From Streptomyces sp. NRRL F-4489 (lineage in GTDB: Bacteria; Actinomycetota; Actinomycetes; Streptomycetales; Streptomycetaceae), in contig NZ_LLZI01000057.1 in the NCBI RefSeq assembly GCF_001509485.1, positions 33,521 through 97,520 of the forward strand: 64,000 nucleotides of DNA, in the 5' to 3' direction. Each line of letters starts with the position of its first letter. Positions within the stretch are counted from its first letter, which is position 1. Below, piece after piece: positions 9,454 to 20,894 of this stretch. Both the position numbers and the translations under genes were made by a program. A model generated the notes under the pieces. The model made no database searches, was not told the origin of the DNA, and saw nothing but the letters and a program-made list of their open reading frames with translations.

Positions 9454-9493
9454 CACGGGCCCGAACGCGCACGTCCGCGTGTTCGGGCCCGTG
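9454..9493 (+). terminator. Terminator downstream of tig
   Basis: A 13-bp perfect stem (9454-9466 with 9481-9493), extended by four inner pairs around a 6-nt loop. It lies 33 bases after the tig stop and separates tig from the clpP operon. Confidence 0.8.
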
Positions 9494-9516
9494 TGTCGTC
9501 CCGGTCCGTGAGCCTG

Positions 9517-9530
9517 CGCTCACAGCGAAC
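9517..9530 (-). promoter_or_regulatory. Candidate ClgR operator of the clpP1-clpP2 operon
   Basis: On the minus strand the bases read GTTCGC, five bases (TGTGA), GCG. This is an exact match to the GTTCGC-N5-GCG motif I recall for ClgR, the activator of clpP1P2 and other protease genes in Streptomyces. It lies 170 bases before the clpP1 start and about 50 bases before a TAGGGT -10-like hexamer (9569-9574), a suitable activator position. Function is inferred. Confidence 0.6.
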
Positions 9531-9699
9531 AGTTCTCGCTCCGGGATGGCGCCCGCCGACCAGCGCGTTAGGGTCCGTAGATACGAGGGCAGGGGAGTCT
9601 CGGAAAGTACGCCGGGCGCATGGCGCGGCTCCGGTCCCCGGCCCCAGAAGACGACGCTGAAGACGGCCCCGAGCCGTCCGACAACGAGCAGGTGGACAC

Positions 9700-10314
9700 G
9701 TGACGATCCCGATGCCTTCCGCCGCCGCTGAGCCTGCCTACGGTGGCCTCGGCGACCAGGTCTACAACCGGCTGCTCGGCGAGCGGATCATCTTCCTCGG
9801 CCAGCCGGTCGACGACGACATCGCCAACCGCATCACGGCGCAGCTGCTTCTCCTCGCCGCGGACCCCGACAAGGACATCTACCTCTACATCAACTCCCCG
9901 GGCGGTTCCGTCACGGCGGGCATGGCGATCTACGACACCATGCAGTACATCAAGAACGACGTGGTGACCATCGCCATGGGCCTCGCCGCCTCGATGGGCC
10001 AGTTCCTGCTGAGCGCCGGCACCCCGGGCAAGCGCTTCGCGCTGCCGAACGCGGAGATCCTCATCCACCAGCCCTCGGCGGGCCTGGCCGGTTCGGCCTC
10101 GGACATCAAGATCCACGCCGAGCAGCTGCTGCGGACGAAGAAGCGCCTCGGCGAGCTCTCCGCCCTGCACACCGGCCAGACGCTGGAGCAGTGGACCCGG
10201 GACGCCGACCGCGACCGCTGGTTCTCCGCCGAGGAGGCCAAGGAATACGGCCTCATCGACGACGTCATGCCCTCCGCCGCCGGCGTTCCGGGCGGGGGCG
10301 GCACCGGGGCCTGA
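9700..10314 (+). CDS. clpP1: ATP-dependent Clp protease proteolytic subunit 1
   Basis: A serine peptidase that forms the barrel of ClpXP/ClpCP. In a 204-residue product the catalytic Ser98 (GLAASMGQ) and His123 (LIHQPS) are visible, with the acidic member in the later RDADRDRW stretch. Substrate-channel motifs [18 protein letters not shown] are intact. The C-terminal tail is Gly-rich. GTG 9700 was chosen because the conserved fold begins soon after; its ribosome site is weak and ATG 9712 is an alternative. clpP2 follows by 65 bp. Actinobacterial ClpP1 and ClpP2 usually build mixed particles. Confidence 0.95.
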   Translation: MTIPMPSAAAEPAYGGLGDQVYNRLLGERIIFLGQPVDDDIANRITAQLLLLAADPDKDIYLYINSPGGSVTAGMAIYDTMQYIKNDVVTIAMGLAASMGQFLLSAGTPGKRFALPNAEILIHQPSAGLAGSASDIKIHAEQLLRTKKRLGELSALHTGQTLEQWTRDADRDRWFSAEEAKEYGLIDDVMPSAAGVPGGGGTGA

Positions 10315-10379
10315 GCTCCCGGCCCACGCCCCGCAGTCGACCCCCAGCCCACTCCGCCACCAGGACGGTGAACTTCCAG

Positions 10380-11054
10380 ATGAACAACTACCCCGGAAGC
10401 GGTCTGTACGAGCGGCCGCAGGCCGAGTTCTCCGGCATGCCCGCCGAAGCCCGCTACATCGTTCCGCGCTTCGTCGAGCGCACCTCGCAGGGCGTGCGCG
10501 AGTACGACCCGTACGCGAAGCTCTTCGAGGAGCGGGTGATCTTCCTCGGGGTGCAGATCGACGACGCGTCGGCCAACGACGTCATGGCGCAGCTGCTGTG
10601 CCTGGAGTCGATGGACCCGGACCGCGACATCTCGGTCTACATCAACAGCCCCGGCGGCTCCTTCACGGCCCTGACGGCGATCTACGACACGATGCAGTTC
10701 GTCAAGCCCGACATCCAGACGGTCTGCATGGGCCAGGCGGCCTCCGCCGCGGCCGTGCTGCTGGCGGCCGGCACCCCGGGCAAGCGGATGGCGCTGCCCA
10801 ACGCCCGGGTCCTGATCCACCAGCCGTACAGCGAGACCGGCCGCGGCCAGGTCTCCGACCTGGAGATCGCCGCCCGCGAGATCCAGCGGATGCGCGTCCA
10901 GCTGGAGGAGATGCTGGCCAAGCACTCCTCCACCCCGATCGAGAAGATCCGCGAGGACATCGAGCGGGACAAGATCCTGACCGCCGAGGAGTCCCTGGCG
11001 TACGGTCTGGTCGACCAGATCGTGTCCACCCGGAAGTCCTCCGTCTCCGTCTGA
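10380..11054 (+). CDS. clpP2: ATP-dependent Clp protease proteolytic subunit 2
   Basis: The second ClpP paralogue, 224 residues. Catalytic Ser122 (GQAASAAAV) and His147 (LIHQPY) are present, with the acidic residue in [11 protein letters not shown] longer N-terminal extension than ClpP1 probably contains a processed propeptide. ATG 10380 matches the usual [12 protein letters not shown] N-terminus; a GTG at 10368-10370 is in frame four codons upstream. It is very probably cotranscribed with clpP1 from the ClgR-type promoter. A terminator hairpin lies downstream before clpX. Confidence 0.95.
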   Translation: MNNYPGSGLYERPQAEFSGMPAEARYIVPRFVERTSQGVREYDPYAKLFEERVIFLGVQIDDASANDVMAQLLCLESMDPDRDISVYINSPGGSFTALTAIYDTMQFVKPDIQTVCMGQAASAAAVLLAAGTPGKRMALPNARVLIHQPYSETGRGQVSDLEIAAREIQRMRVQLEEMLAKHSSTPIEKIREDIERDKILTAEESLAYGLVDQIVSTRKSSVSV

Positions 11055-11108
11055 CCGCGTTCTTCCCGCGAACTTCTCGCGGACTGCGCGAAATGCGCCG
11101 GAGTGTTG

Positions 11109-11146
11109 CCCCCTTGGACCGAGTGAACCGAGTCGGTCCAAGGGGG
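11109..11146 (+). terminator. Terminator after clpP2
   Basis: A 13-bp perfect stem with a 12-nt loop, 55 bases after the clpP2 stop. It implies that clpX has its own promoter in the next 90 bases. Confidence 0.75.
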
Positions 11147-11237
11147 GCCCGTACGGGGGGCCCGGCAAGGTACCGTCGATAGGCAAGCACCCGGGTCCGC
11201 GGAGCAATGCGGATCCCAGGCGAAGGGGATTCACCTC

Positions 11238-12521
<1,284 letters not shown>

Positions 12522-12542
12522 CCGCGCCCCGCCCGCCCAACC

Positions 12543-12578
12543 CGACCGCCCGGCAGCGCCGTTGCTGCCGGGCGGTCG
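12543..12578. terminator. Bidirectional terminator between clpX and the convergent gene
   Basis: A 15-bp perfect stem (12543-12557 with 12564-12578) with a 6-nt loop, centred between two convergent stop codons 72 bp apart. Confidence 0.85.
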
Positions 12579-12593
12579 CGTACGCGGTCGCGG

Positions 12594-13571
12594 TTACTTC
12601 TCCTTGCGGACCTCGTTGCGGACCTTGGCGGTGGTCTGGGAGAGCTGTTCGGCGCCGGGGGTGGTGGCGCCGCCGCCGGGGCCCGGTGCCGCGATCTCCT
12701 GCACCACGCCGATGGCGCTGTTGTCGCCCCAGATGCAGGTGGAGGCGGTGACCGGTACGGTCACCCCGCCCTGGGCGACCTCGATCTTCTGGGTGCGGCA
12801 CTTCATCACGTCGCCGTCGAAGCCGTCCGGCGAGTACGCGGTGACCGGCGTGACGTCCTCGATCTTGGCGCCGTGGGTGGACTTCTTGGTGTTCTCGTCG
12901 ATCTTGGCGAACATCTGGGTCACGGTGCCCTGCGGGTCGCCGACCTTTCCGTAGACGCCGACCACCTGGAGCAGCATCCCGCTGTCGTTCTTGTAGTTGC
13001 CCAGGACGCCCTTGCTCTCGGTGATGCCGAGCGCCTTGGCCTCCTTGTCGTTGGAGAAGTCCTCGGCACCGGTGCCGCCGGCGCCGCCGGGCTTCTCGAC
13101 CTTGCTGAACTGCCCGCTGAGCAGCTTGTCCGGCAGGACCATGGTGTACGGCTTGACCTGGCCGCCGGAGCCGAAGACGAAGTACGCGCCGACGCCGATG
13201 GCCGCGACCACCGCGACCGCGCCGATGATCAGGCCGATCTTCTTGCCGTTGCCGCCGCCGGTCTCCGGGTCGCCCTGCGGGATCGTCCCGTAGGGGGTCT
13301 GCTGGCCGCCGTACGGGGCCTGCTGGCCGTACGGGTCCGGCTGCTGGGGCTGGCCGTAGGGCGCCTGCGCCTGCTGCGGGAACTGCGCTTGCGGGTACTG
13401 CGGCTGGGGTGCCTGCTGGGGGTAGCCGTAGCCCTGCTGCGGAGGGACCTGGCCGCCCTGCGGCGGATAGCCGTAGCCGGGCTGCGGGGCGGGCGGCTGC
13501 GGCTGGCCGTAGGGGCCCGGCTGCGGGGGCTGCTGCCCGTACGGGCCCGGCGGCGGCTGGTTGAAGCTCAT
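12594..13571 (-). CDS. Pro/Gln/Tyr-rich single-pass membrane protein, unknown function
   Basis: A 325-residue protein with three parts. Residues 1-105 are a disordered cytoplasmic tail built from Pro, Gln, Gly and Tyr with repeated PYGQ-type units. One transmembrane helix follows (IGLIIGAVAVVAAIGVGAYFVF), then an external domain of about 195 residues with two cysteines (MKCRTQ, STCIWG) spaced as if disulfide-bonded. This layout is common in Streptomyces surface proteins. I recognise no catalytic motif. ATG 13571 follows an AGGGGAA ribosome site. The valS start is 169 bp away, divergent. Confidence 0.8.
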   Translation of the reverse strand: MSFNQPPPGPYGQQPPQPGPYGQPQPPAPQPGYGYPPQGGQVPPQQGYGYPQQAPQPQYPQAQFPQQAQAPYGQPQQPDPYGQQAPYGGQQTPYGTIPQGDPETGGGNGKKIGLIIGAVAVVAAIGVGAYFVFGSGGQVKPYTMVLPDKLLSGQFSKVEKPGGAGGTGAEDFSNDKEAKALGITESKGVLGNYKNDSGMLLQVVGVYGKVGDPQGTVTQMFAKIDENTKKSTHGAKIEDVTPVTAYSPDGFDGDVMKCRTQKIEVAQGGVTVPVTASTCIWGDNSAIGVVQEIAAPGPGGGATTPGAEQLSQTTAKVRNEVRKEK

Positions 13572-13726
13572 GGAGCGGTTCCCCTCGTGACTGCGGTGGC
13601 GCCGGGATGCCGGGCGGCACCCGGGCGCCGGGCGTGATGTGATGCGCTCCCGCCATCCTGTACGACGCCGCCGGCGGCCGGAGCCCCGGGGCCGAAACCG
13701 ATTCGAAGCCGCGACATCCCCGCCCG

Positions 13727-13740
13727 TACACTGTCGGTCG
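13727..13740 (+). promoter_or_regulatory. valS leaderless promoter element
   Basis: The -10-like hexamer TACACT (13727-13732) ends 7 bases before the GTG start and no Shine-Dalgarno is present. Transcription would begin at or next to the start codon. The -35 region is weak. Confidence 0.5.
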
Positions 13741-16388
13741 TGACCGAGAACACTCAGCAGCCCAAGCACAGCGCCCCCGAACTGCCGACTCAGTACACGC
13801 CGGCCGATGTAGAGGGGCCGCTGTACGAGCGCTGGGTAGAGCGGGGCTACTTCGAGGCGGACGAGAAGAGCGAGAAGCCGCCGTACACCATCGTCATCCC
13901 CCCGCCGAACGTCACCGGAAGCCTCCACCTGGGCCACGCCTTCGAGCACACGCTGATCGACGCCCTGACCCGCCGCAAGCGGATGCAGGGCTACGAGACG
14001 CTGTGGCAGCCGGGCATGGACCACGCCGGTATCGCCACCCAGAACGTCGTCGAGCGCGAGCTGGCCAAGGAGGGCGTCTCCCGCCACGACCTCGGCCGGG
14101 AGAAGTTCGTCGAGCGGGTCTGGCAGTGGAAGAAGGAGTCCGGCGGCCAGATCTCCGGGCAGATGCGGCGCCTCGGCGACGGCGTCGCCTGGTCCCGTGA
14201 GCGCTTCACGATGGACGAGGGCCTGTCCAAGGCCGTCCAGACCATCTTCAAGCGGCTCTACGACGACGAGCTGATCTACCGCGCCGAGCGGATCATCAAC
14301 TGGTGCCCGCGCTGCCTGACCGCCATCTCCGACATCGAGGTGGAGTACCAGGACGACGACGGCGAGCTGGTCTCCATCCGCTACGGCGACGGCGACGCCT
14401 CGATCGTGGTGGCGACGACCCGCGCCGAGACGATGCTGGGCGACACCGCCGTCGCCGTCCACCCGGACGACGAGCGGTACGCGCACCTGGTCGGCACCGA
14501 GATCGAGCTGCCGCTGACCGGCCGCCGCATCCCGGTCGTCGCCGACGAGCACGTCGACCCGGAGTTCGGCACCGGCGCCGTCAAGGTCACCCCCGCCCAC
14601 GACCCCAACGACTTCGAGATCGGCCGCCGCCACGACCTGGCGAGCCTGGCCGTCCTGGACGAGCGCGGCGTGATCACCGCGCACGGCCCGTTCCAGGGGC
14701 TGGACCGCTTCGAGGCCCGGTCGGCGATCGTCGGCGCGCTGCGCGCCGAGGGCCGGATCGTCGCCGAGAAGCGCCCGTACACCCACTCCGTCGGGCACTG
14801 CTCGCGCTGCAAGACCACCATCGAGCCGCGGCTGTCGATGCAGTGGTGGGTCAAGGTCGGCCCGCTGGCCAAGGCGGCCGGCGACGCGGTCCGCGACGGC
14901 AAGGTCGCCATCCACCCCAAGGAGATGGAGTCCCGCTACTTCGGCTGGGTCGACAACCTCCACGACTGGTGCATCTCGCGCCAGCTGTGGTGGGGCCACC
15001 GCATCCCGGTCTGGTACGGCCCGGAGGGCGAGGTCGTCTGCGTCGGCCCGGACGAGGAGCCGCCGGGCGGCGAGGGCTGGCACCAGGACACCGACGTCCT
15101 CGACACGTGGTTCTCGTCCGGCCTGTGGCCGTTCTCCACCCTCGGCTGGCCCGAGCACACCCCGAGCGTCGAGAAGTTCTACCCGAACTCCGTCCTGGTC
15201 ACCGGCTACGACATCCTCTTCTTCTGGGTCGCCCGGATGATGATGTTCGGCCTCTACGCGATGGACGGCACCCCGCCGTTCCACACCATCGCGCTGCACG
15301 GCATGGTCCGCGACCAGTTCGGCAAGAAGATGTCGAAGTCCTTCGGCAACGCGGTCAACCCGCTCGACTGGATGGACACCTACGGCTCCGACGCGGTCCG
15401 CTTCACCCTGGCCCGCGGCGCCAACCCCGGTGTCGACGTCCCGATCGGCGAGGACTGGGTCCAGGGCTCCCGCAACTTCGCCAACAAGATCTGGAACGCC
15501 ACCCGCTTCGCGCTGATGAACGGCGCGACGGTGGACGGCGGCCTCCCGGCGGCCGATCAGCTGTCGGCGGCCGACCGCTGGATCCTCTCCCGGCTGAACG
15601 CGGTCGTCGCCGAGGTCGACGCGTACTACGACGACTACCAGTTCGCCAAGCTGTCGGACACCCTCTTCCACTTCGCCTGGGACGAGGTCTTCGACTGGTA
15701 CGTGGAGCTGTCCAAGACCACCTTCCAGGCCGGCGGCCCGGCCGCGGACGCCTCGCGCCGGGTCCTCGGCGAGGTCCTCGACGTCACGCTGCGGCTGCTG
15801 CACCCGGTCGTCCCGTTCGTCACCGAGGCGCTGTGGACGGCGCTGACCGGCGGCGAGTCGATCGTTATCGCGCAGTGGCCGACCGCGGTGTCCGTTCCCG
15901 GTGCCGACGCGCCGGGCGGTTTCCGGGACGCGGCGGCCGAGCGGGAGATCGAGACCGTCCAGCAGGTCGTCACCGAGGTCCGCCGGTTCCGCTCCGACCA
16001 GGGCCTCCAGCCCGGTCAGAAGGTCCCGGCGCGGCTGGAGCTGGCCGGTACGCCGCTGGCGCCGCACGAGACCGCGATGCGGTCGCTGCTGCGCCTGACG
16101 CCGGCCGGTGAGGACTTCACCGCCACCGCGTCCCTGCCGGTCGCCGGCGCCACCGTCGCACTGGACCTCTCCGGCGCGATCGACGTCGAGGCGGAGCGCA
16201 AGCGGCTGGCGAAGGACCTGGCGGCGGCCGAGAAGGAGCTGGCGCAGACCACCGCCAAGCTCGGCAACGAGGCGTTCCTCGCCAAGGCCCCCGAGCAGGT
16301 CAAGGAGAAGATCCGGACCCGCAAGGCGGCCGCCGAGGCCGATATCGAGCGGATCAGCGCGCAGCTGGCGGCTCTGCCCACGGCATAG
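13740..16388 (+). CDS. valS: Valine--tRNA ligase
   Basis: Charges tRNA-Val; class Ia synthetase. The 882-residue protein has the HIGH-type motif HLGH at residues 63-66 ([13 protein letters not shown]), a CP1 editing domain with the Thr-rich pocket [10 protein letters not shown], the zinc-knuckle pairs CPRC and CSRC, and KMSKS at 530-534. A C-terminal coiled coil rich in Ala, Lys and Glu binds the tRNA. GTG 13740 is best because the upstream frame lies in the divergent promoter region. The last 35 bases overlap the 3' end of the convergent membrane-protein gene. Confidence 0.97.
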   Translation: MTENTQQPKHSAPELPTQYTPADVEGPLYERWVERGYFEADEKSEKPPYTIVIPPPNVTGSLHLGHAFEHTLIDALTRRKRMQGYETLWQPGMDHAGIATQNVVERELAKEGVSRHDLGREKFVERVWQWKKESGGQISGQMRRLGDGVAWSRERFTMDEGLSKAVQTIFKRLYDDELIYRAERIINWCPRCLTAISDIEVEYQDDDGELVSIRYGDGDASIVVATTRAETMLGDTAVAVHPDDERYAHLVGTEIELPLTGRRIPVVADEHVDPEFGTGAVKVTPAHDPNDFEIGRRHDLASLAVLDERGVITAHGPFQGLDRFEARSAIVGALRAEGRIVAEKRPYTHSVGHCSRCKTTIEPRLSMQWWVKVGPLAKAAGDAVRDGKVAIHPKEMESRYFGWVDNLHDWCISRQLWWGHRIPVWYGPEGEVVCVGPDEEPPGGEGWHQDTDVLDTWFSSGLWPFSTLGWPEHTPSVEKFYPNSVLVTGYDILFFWVARMMMFGLYAMDGTPPFHTIALHGMVRDQFGKKMSKSFGNAVNPLDWMDTYGSDAVRFTLARGANPGVDVPIGEDWVQGSRNFANKIWNATRFALMNGATVDGGLPAADQLSAADRWILSRLNAVVAEVDAYYDDYQFAKLSDTLFHFAWDEVFDWYVELSKTTFQAGGPAADASRRVLGEVLDVTLRLLHPVVPFVTEALWTALTGGESIVIAQWPTAVSVPGADAPGGFRDAAAEREIETVQQVVTEVRRFRSDQGLQPGQKVPARLELAGTPLAPHETAMRSLLRLTPAGEDFTATASLPVAGATVALDLSGAIDVEAERKRLAKDLAAAEKELAQTTAKLGNEAFLAKAPEQVKEKIRTRKAAAEADIERISAQLAALPTA

Positions 16389-17577
16389 CCGGCGGCTCCG
16401 GCCAGGCGCCGGACCCCGCGGACCCCACCGCAGGCCCCTCGTCCGTACGGGCGGGGGGCCTGCGGCGTCCCCGGCGGCCGCCGCGGTCGCCGCGCTCCCG
16501 CACCGGCCACAGCAGCACGTACGCGGTGGAGGCGGCGACGAACGCCAGCCGGATCAGGCCCCGCGCGGAGTCGTCCGGGACGGCGAAGACACTGCCGTAG
16601 AGGACCAGCAGCGCCAGCCAGCTCCACCAGGGCACCAGGCGGCGCTGGCCGATGACGTCCCACAGCAGCGTGCCCAGCAGCACCGACGCGGTGTAGTAGG
16701 TGTAGACGCTGGGGTCCAGCACGATCCGGGCGTTGGCGCCGAGCAGCACCACCGCGGCCCAGCGGCCCCGCCAGACGGCTATCCCGCCCAGCAGCAGGCC
16801 GAGCGCGAACTGCGCGGGCCGGTCCCAGCCGGGGGTCTCCGGATCGTCGATGCCCAGCCAGCGCAGCGCGGACGCCGGGTGGTTGGGGATGGCGAACTTG
16901 GCGGCGGCGAAGGACTGGCTGTCGCTGAGGAAGAACGGCAGCCAGGCGACCGCGACCAGCCCCGCGCACCACAGCCCGGCCTTGAGCCACTGGTGCCGGG
17001 GGAGCGCCAGCAGCAGCGGGACGAAGGCCAGCGCGGTCGGTTTGGAGTCCATCGCCAGGGCCAGGAACGCGCCGGTCAGCGCGGCGTTCCTGCGGGTCAC
17101 CGCGCGCACCGCGAGGGTGGTGAAGAACAGCGCCAGGACGTCGTCGAGGTGCCCGAAGCGCACCGCGACCTCGATCCACATCGGGATGAACGCCAGGCCG
17201 GCGATCAGCACCCGCTGGCGCAGCCGCTGGTGGTTGGTGCCGGTGCCCAGGAAGTGGTGGGCCGCGCTGCGGCCGGCCAGCACCAGGATGACCAGGCCCA
17301 GCGCGGACATCAGCGCCGCGGCGAGGAACTGGCCGGTCTGCTCCGGGAAGGGGTTGAACAGCCCGGCGGTCAGGAAGCTGACCGGGCCCATCTGGAGCTC
17401 GGGGTGGTGCGCGTAGAGGTTGAGGCCGCCGGTGCCGCCCCCGCCCTGGTAGATGAGCTCCCCGCCGGTGCGGAGGTAGTGCCAGGAGAACCCGCCGTGC
17501 GGTTCGACGACCGCGAACCACAGCACGGTCCAGGCGGTGAGCAGCACCAAGTGCATCCGCTGACTGATTGCCGGCAC
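16354..17577 (-). CDS. Polytopic membrane protein of the GT87/DUF2029-like type
   Basis: A 407-residue protein with about ten membrane helices and a charged Arg/Pro-rich cytoplasmic tail. Short loops contain [11 protein letters not shown] and [17 protein letters not shown], which resemble polyprenol-phosphate-sugar-dependent glycosyltransferases; the external acidic pair after helix 1 that would confirm it is not obvious. I would call it a probable GT-C-fold membrane glycosyltransferase of unknown substrate. GTG 17577 has a distant GGAG; an ATG seven codons later is an alternative. The gene overlaps the valS 3' end by 35 bp. Confidence 0.7.
   Translation of the reverse strand: MPAISQRMHLVLLTAWTVLWFAVVEPHGGFSWHYLRTGGELIYQGGGGTGGLNLYAHHPELQMGPVSFLTAGLFNPFPEQTGQFLAAALMSALGLVILVLAGRSAAHHFLGTGTNHQRLRQRVLIAGLAFIPMWIEVAVRFGHLDDVLALFFTTLAVRAVTRRNAALTGAFLALAMDSKPTALAFVPLLLALPRHQWLKAGLWCAGLVAVAWLPFFLSDSQSFAAAKFAIPNHPASALRWLGIDDPETPGWDRPAQFALGLLLGGIAVWRGRWAAVVLLGANARIVLDPSVYTYYTASVLLGTLLWDVIGQRRLVPWWSWLALLVLYGSVFAVPDDSARGLIRLAFVAASTAYVLLWPVRERGDRGGRRGRRRPPARTDEGPAVGSAGSGAWPEPPAMPWAEPPAAR
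16428..16465 (+). terminator. valS terminator embedded in the convergent coding region
   Basis: An 11-bp perfect stem (16428-16438 with 16455-16465) lies 40 bases after the valS stop, inside the last codons of the convergent gene. It encodes part of that protein's Arg/Pro-rich tail, so the site has two uses. Confidence 0.6.
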
Positions 17578-17820
17578 CCCTGATCAGCTCCTGCTTTCCC
17601 GACGTGTGCGGTGTTGTCCGTCCGGGGGCGTGCACACCCCGCCGACCAAGAGGGCACCGGAGGGCGGAAAGGTTGTCCGGTCCGGTGGACGGATGGCTCA
17701 CACCGCGCCGCGGTGTGCTTCTCATGACGCTCTCATGAACGCGAGGCACGGTGGACCGGAATGCCGGAGTTCCGGCGGAAACACCTGTCAGGTCCGTCCT
17801 GCGCCCCGAGGAGCCGCGCC

Positions 17821-19269
17821 ATGAACAAACCCCTGCGACGGGTCTCGGTCTTCTGCCTGGCACTCGTCCTGGCGCTGATGGGCTGGGCCACCTGGATCCA
17901 GGGCGCCAAGGCCAGCGACTACCAGGACGACCCGCACAACCCGCGGGTGAACATCGCCAAGTACTCCGCGCCGCTGGGGAACATCCTCGTGGACGGCGAG
18001 CCGGTCACCGGCTCCGCGCCCACCTCCTCCACCCTCAAGTACAAGCGCACCTACAAGGACGGCCCGCTCTACGCCCCGGTCACCGGCTTCTCGTCCCAGA
18101 TCTTCGGCAGCACCCAGCTGGAGAGCCTCTACGGCGGCCTGATGGACGGCAGCGACAGCCGCCTCCAGTCGCCCGCCGGCGCCCTGCTGCACGAGCGCCC
18201 CAAGGGCGGCGACGTGGCCACCACCATCGACGCCAAGGTGCAGAAGGCCGGTTACGACGCGCTCGGCGGCAAGACCGGCGCGGCCATCGCGCTGGACCCG
18301 GCGACCGGCCGGATCCTGGGCATGGTCAGCACCCCGTCGTACGACCCGGGGGCGTTCGCCGGATCGTCCACCGCCGACCAGAAGGCGTGGCAGGCGCTGT
18401 CCCGGGACGGCCGGCAGCCGAACCTCAACCGCGCGCTGCGCCAGCCGCTGCCGCCCGGCTCCACCTTCAAGCTGGTGGTCGCCGCCGCGGCGCTGGAGAA
18501 CGGCCTGTACTCCTCGGTGGACCAGCCCACCGCCAGCCCCGACCCGTACACCCTGCCCCACACCCGCACCCAGCTGACCAACGAGGAGACCTCGGCGCCC
18601 TGCGAGAACGCCACCATCCGCACCGCGCTCCAGTACTCCTGCAACACCGTCTTCGCCAAGATGGCGGTGGACCTGGGCAAGGACAAGGTGGCCGCGCAGG
18701 CCGAGAAGTTCGGCTTCAACGACGCCAGGCTGGACGTCCCGGTGCGCGCCGCCAAGAGCGTGTACCCGTCCGACATGGACCAGGCGCAGACCGCGCTGTC
18801 CGGCATCGGCCAGTTCAACGACCAGGCCACCCCGCTCCAGATGGCGATGGTCGCCTCGGCGATCGCCAACGGGGGCGATCTGAAGACCCCGCAGCTGGTC
18901 GACAAGCTCACCGACGGCGGCGGCAACACCGTCCAGCAGAACAGCCCGACGACGTACCGCAAGGTGATGTCGGCGCGCACCGCCGAGCAGCTGCGGTCGG
19001 CGATGCAGACCGTTGTGGAGAAGGGCACCGGCTCGAACGCGAAGATCGACGGGGTGACGGTCGGCGGCAAGACCGGCACCGCGCAGCACGGCGTCGACAA
19101 CAGCGGCACCCCGTACGCGTGGTTCGTCTCGTACGCGGATGACGGCAAGGGGCACCGGGTCGCGGTGGCGGTGATGGTCGAGGACGGGCACGCGGCCCGC
19201 AACGAGGTCTCCGGCAACGGGCTGGCGGCGCCGATCGCCAAGGCGATGATGCGGGCCGCGCTGTCCTGA
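17821..19269 (+). CDS. Class B penicillin-binding protein (PbpA/FtsI-like transpeptidase)
   Basis: A 482-residue cell-wall transpeptidase with one N-terminal membrane anchor (residues 7-28). The penicilloyl-serine motifs are complete: S214TFK, S273CN and K417TGT. A short pedestal domain precedes the catalytic domain, so it resembles PbpA-type proteins rather than FtsI or PBP2. It crosslinks peptidoglycan outside the membrane. ATG 17821 follows GAGGAG; the frame extends 20 codons upstream without a ribosome site. It sits alone between valS and folC and is separate from the mre operon PBP. Confidence 0.9.
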   Translation: MNKPLRRVSVFCLALVLALMGWATWIQGAKASDYQDDPHNPRVNIAKYSAPLGNILVDGEPVTGSAPTSSTLKYKRTYKDGPLYAPVTGFSSQIFGSTQLESLYGGLMDGSDSRLQSPAGALLHERPKGGDVATTIDAKVQKAGYDALGGKTGAAIALDPATGRILGMVSTPSYDPGAFAGSSTADQKAWQALSRDGRQPNLNRALRQPLPPGSTFKLVVAAAALENGLYSSVDQPTASPDPYTLPHTRTQLTNEETSAPCENATIRTALQYSCNTVFAKMAVDLGKDKVAAQAEKFGFNDARLDVPVRAAKSVYPSDMDQAQTALSGIGQFNDQATPLQMAMVASAIANGGDLKTPQLVDKLTDGGGNTVQQNSPTTYRKVMSARTAEQLRSAMQTVVEKGTGSNAKIDGVTVGGKTGTAQHGVDNSGTPYAWFVSYADDGKGHRVAVAVMVEDGHAARNEVSGNGLAAPIAKAMMRAALS

Positions 19270-19364
19270 CCGGCGCCGGGGCCGCGGCCGGGGCGGGGCC
19301 CGGCGGCGAGGGGCGCGGGGGCGGCGCAGGCCCGTTGTCGGTGGCGGCTCGTAGACTGGTCGTC

Positions 19365-20891
19365 GTGAGCGAGCGCCCCCAGAACGACGACCCCGACCCG
19401 ACCCCCGACCCGGCCGACGCCTTCGACGACCTCGTCGAGGCCGAGACCGACCGGGACCCCGACCTCGCGGTGATCGAGGCCGGCAGCCGGACCCTGCGCG
19501 CCCAGGCCGGCCCGCCGCAGGGGGACCAGATCCCGGCCCGGCCCGCCGACCCGGAGGTCGACCGCGCGCTGCGCGCCGTCGAGGAGGAGCTGGGCGGCCG
19601 CTGGGGTGAGACCAAGCTCGACCCGTCGACCGCGCGCATCGCCGCGCTCATGGACATCCTCGGCTCCCCGCAGCGCGCCTACCCCTCCATCCACATCACG
19701 GGGACGAACGGCAAGACCAGCACGGCCCGCATGATCGAGGCCCTGCTCGGCGCCTTCGACCTGCGCACCGGCCGCTACACCAGCCCGCACGTCCAGTCCG
19801 TCACCGAGCGGATCAGCCTGGACGGCGCCCCGATCTCCGCCGAGCGCTTCATCGAGACGTATCGGGACATCGCCCCGTACGTCGAGATGACCGACGCGCA
19901 GCAGGAGCACCGGCTCTCCTTCTTCGAGGTCCTCACCGCGATGGCGTACGCCGCGTTCGCCGACGCCCCGGTGGACGTCGCGGTGGTCGAGGTCGGCATG
20001 GGCGGCACCTGGGACGCCACCAACGTCATCGACGGCGACGTCGCCGTGATCACCCCCATCTCGCTCGACCACACCGACCGGCTCGGCGAGACGCCCGAGC
20101 AGATCGCCGTCGAGAAGTCCGGGATCATCAAGAAGGACGCCACGGTCGTACTGGCCCAGCAGCCGGTGGAGGCCGCCTCGGTGATGCTCAAGCGCGCCGT
20201 GGAGGTGGACGCCACGGTCGCCCGCGAGGGCATGGAGTTCGGGGTGCTCTCCCGCGAGGTGGCGGTCGGCGGCCAGATGCTGACGCTGCGCGGCCTGGGC
20301 GGCGAGTACCCGGAGATCTTCCTCCCGCTGCACGGCGCCCACCAGGCGCACAACGCCGCGGTCGCGCTCGCCGCCGTCGAGGCGTTCTTCGGCATCGGCG
20401 CCGGCCACGCCCGCACCCTCGACATCGACACCATCCGCACCGCGTTCGCCTCGGTCTCCTCGCCCGGCCGGATGGAGGTCGTCCGGCGCAGCCCGACGGT
20501 CGTCCTGGACGCCGCGCACAATCCGGGCGGCGCCCGGGCGGCGGCCGAGACGGTCACCGAGGCGTTCGGTTTCAGCCGGCTGATCGGCGTGGTCGGCGCC
20601 AGCGACGACAAGGACGTCCGCGGCGTCCTGGAGGCGTTCGAGCCGATCTTCGCCGAGGTCGTGGTGACGCGTAACTCCAGCGCCCGCGCGATGGATCCGG
20701 ACGCACTCGCCGCCGTCGCCGTGGAGATCTTCGGCGCCGAGCGCGTCCAGGTCGAGCCCCGGCTGGACGACGCGCTGGAGGCCGCGATCACCCTCGCCGA
20801 GGAGGAGGGCGAGTACGCCGGCGCCGGCGTCCTGGTGACCGGCTCGGTGATCACGGTCGGCGAGGCCCGCCTGCTCCTGGGAAGGAACTGA
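19365..20891 (+). CDS. folC: Bifunctional folylpolyglutamate/dihydrofolate synthase
   Basis: Adds glutamate to dihydropteroate and to folates. The 508-residue Mur-ligase-family protein has the ATP loop HITGTNGKTSTARM, the conserved VVEVGMGGTWDATNV metal site, and AAHNPGGARAAAETV in the C-terminal domain. An acidic, Pro-rich N-terminal extension of about 80 residues precedes the fold. GTG 19365 is 7 bases after TAGACT with no Shine-Dalgarno, which suggests leaderless expression. DUF4233 follows by 3 bp, the usual actinobacterial pair. Confidence 0.95.
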   Translation: MSERPQNDDPDPTPDPADAFDDLVEAETDRDPDLAVIEAGSRTLRAQAGPPQGDQIPARPADPEVDRALRAVEEELGGRWGETKLDPSTARIAALMDILGSPQRAYPSIHITGTNGKTSTARMIEALLGAFDLRTGRYTSPHVQSVTERISLDGAPISAERFIETYRDIAPYVEMTDAQQEHRLSFFEVLTAMAYAAFADAPVDVAVVEVGMGGTWDATNVIDGDVAVITPISLDHTDRLGETPEQIAVEKSGIIKKDATVVLAQQPVEAASVMLKRAVEVDATVAREGMEFGVLSREVAVGGQMLTLRGLGGEYPEIFLPLHGAHQAHNAAVALAAVEAFFGIGAGHARTLDIDTIRTAFASVSSPGRMEVVRRSPTVVLDAAHNPGGARAAAETVTEAFGFSRLIGVVGASDDKDVRGVLEAFEPIFAEVVVTRNSSARAMDPDALAAVAVEIFGAERVQVEPRLDDALEAAITLAEEEGEYAGAGVLVTGSVITVGEARLLLGRN

Positions 20892-20894
20892 TCC

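Noticed and set aside
13740..13800. T-box riboswitch before valS
   Set aside because: The gap has no room for a T-box fold and the -10 element abuts the start codon; no T-box sequence is visible.
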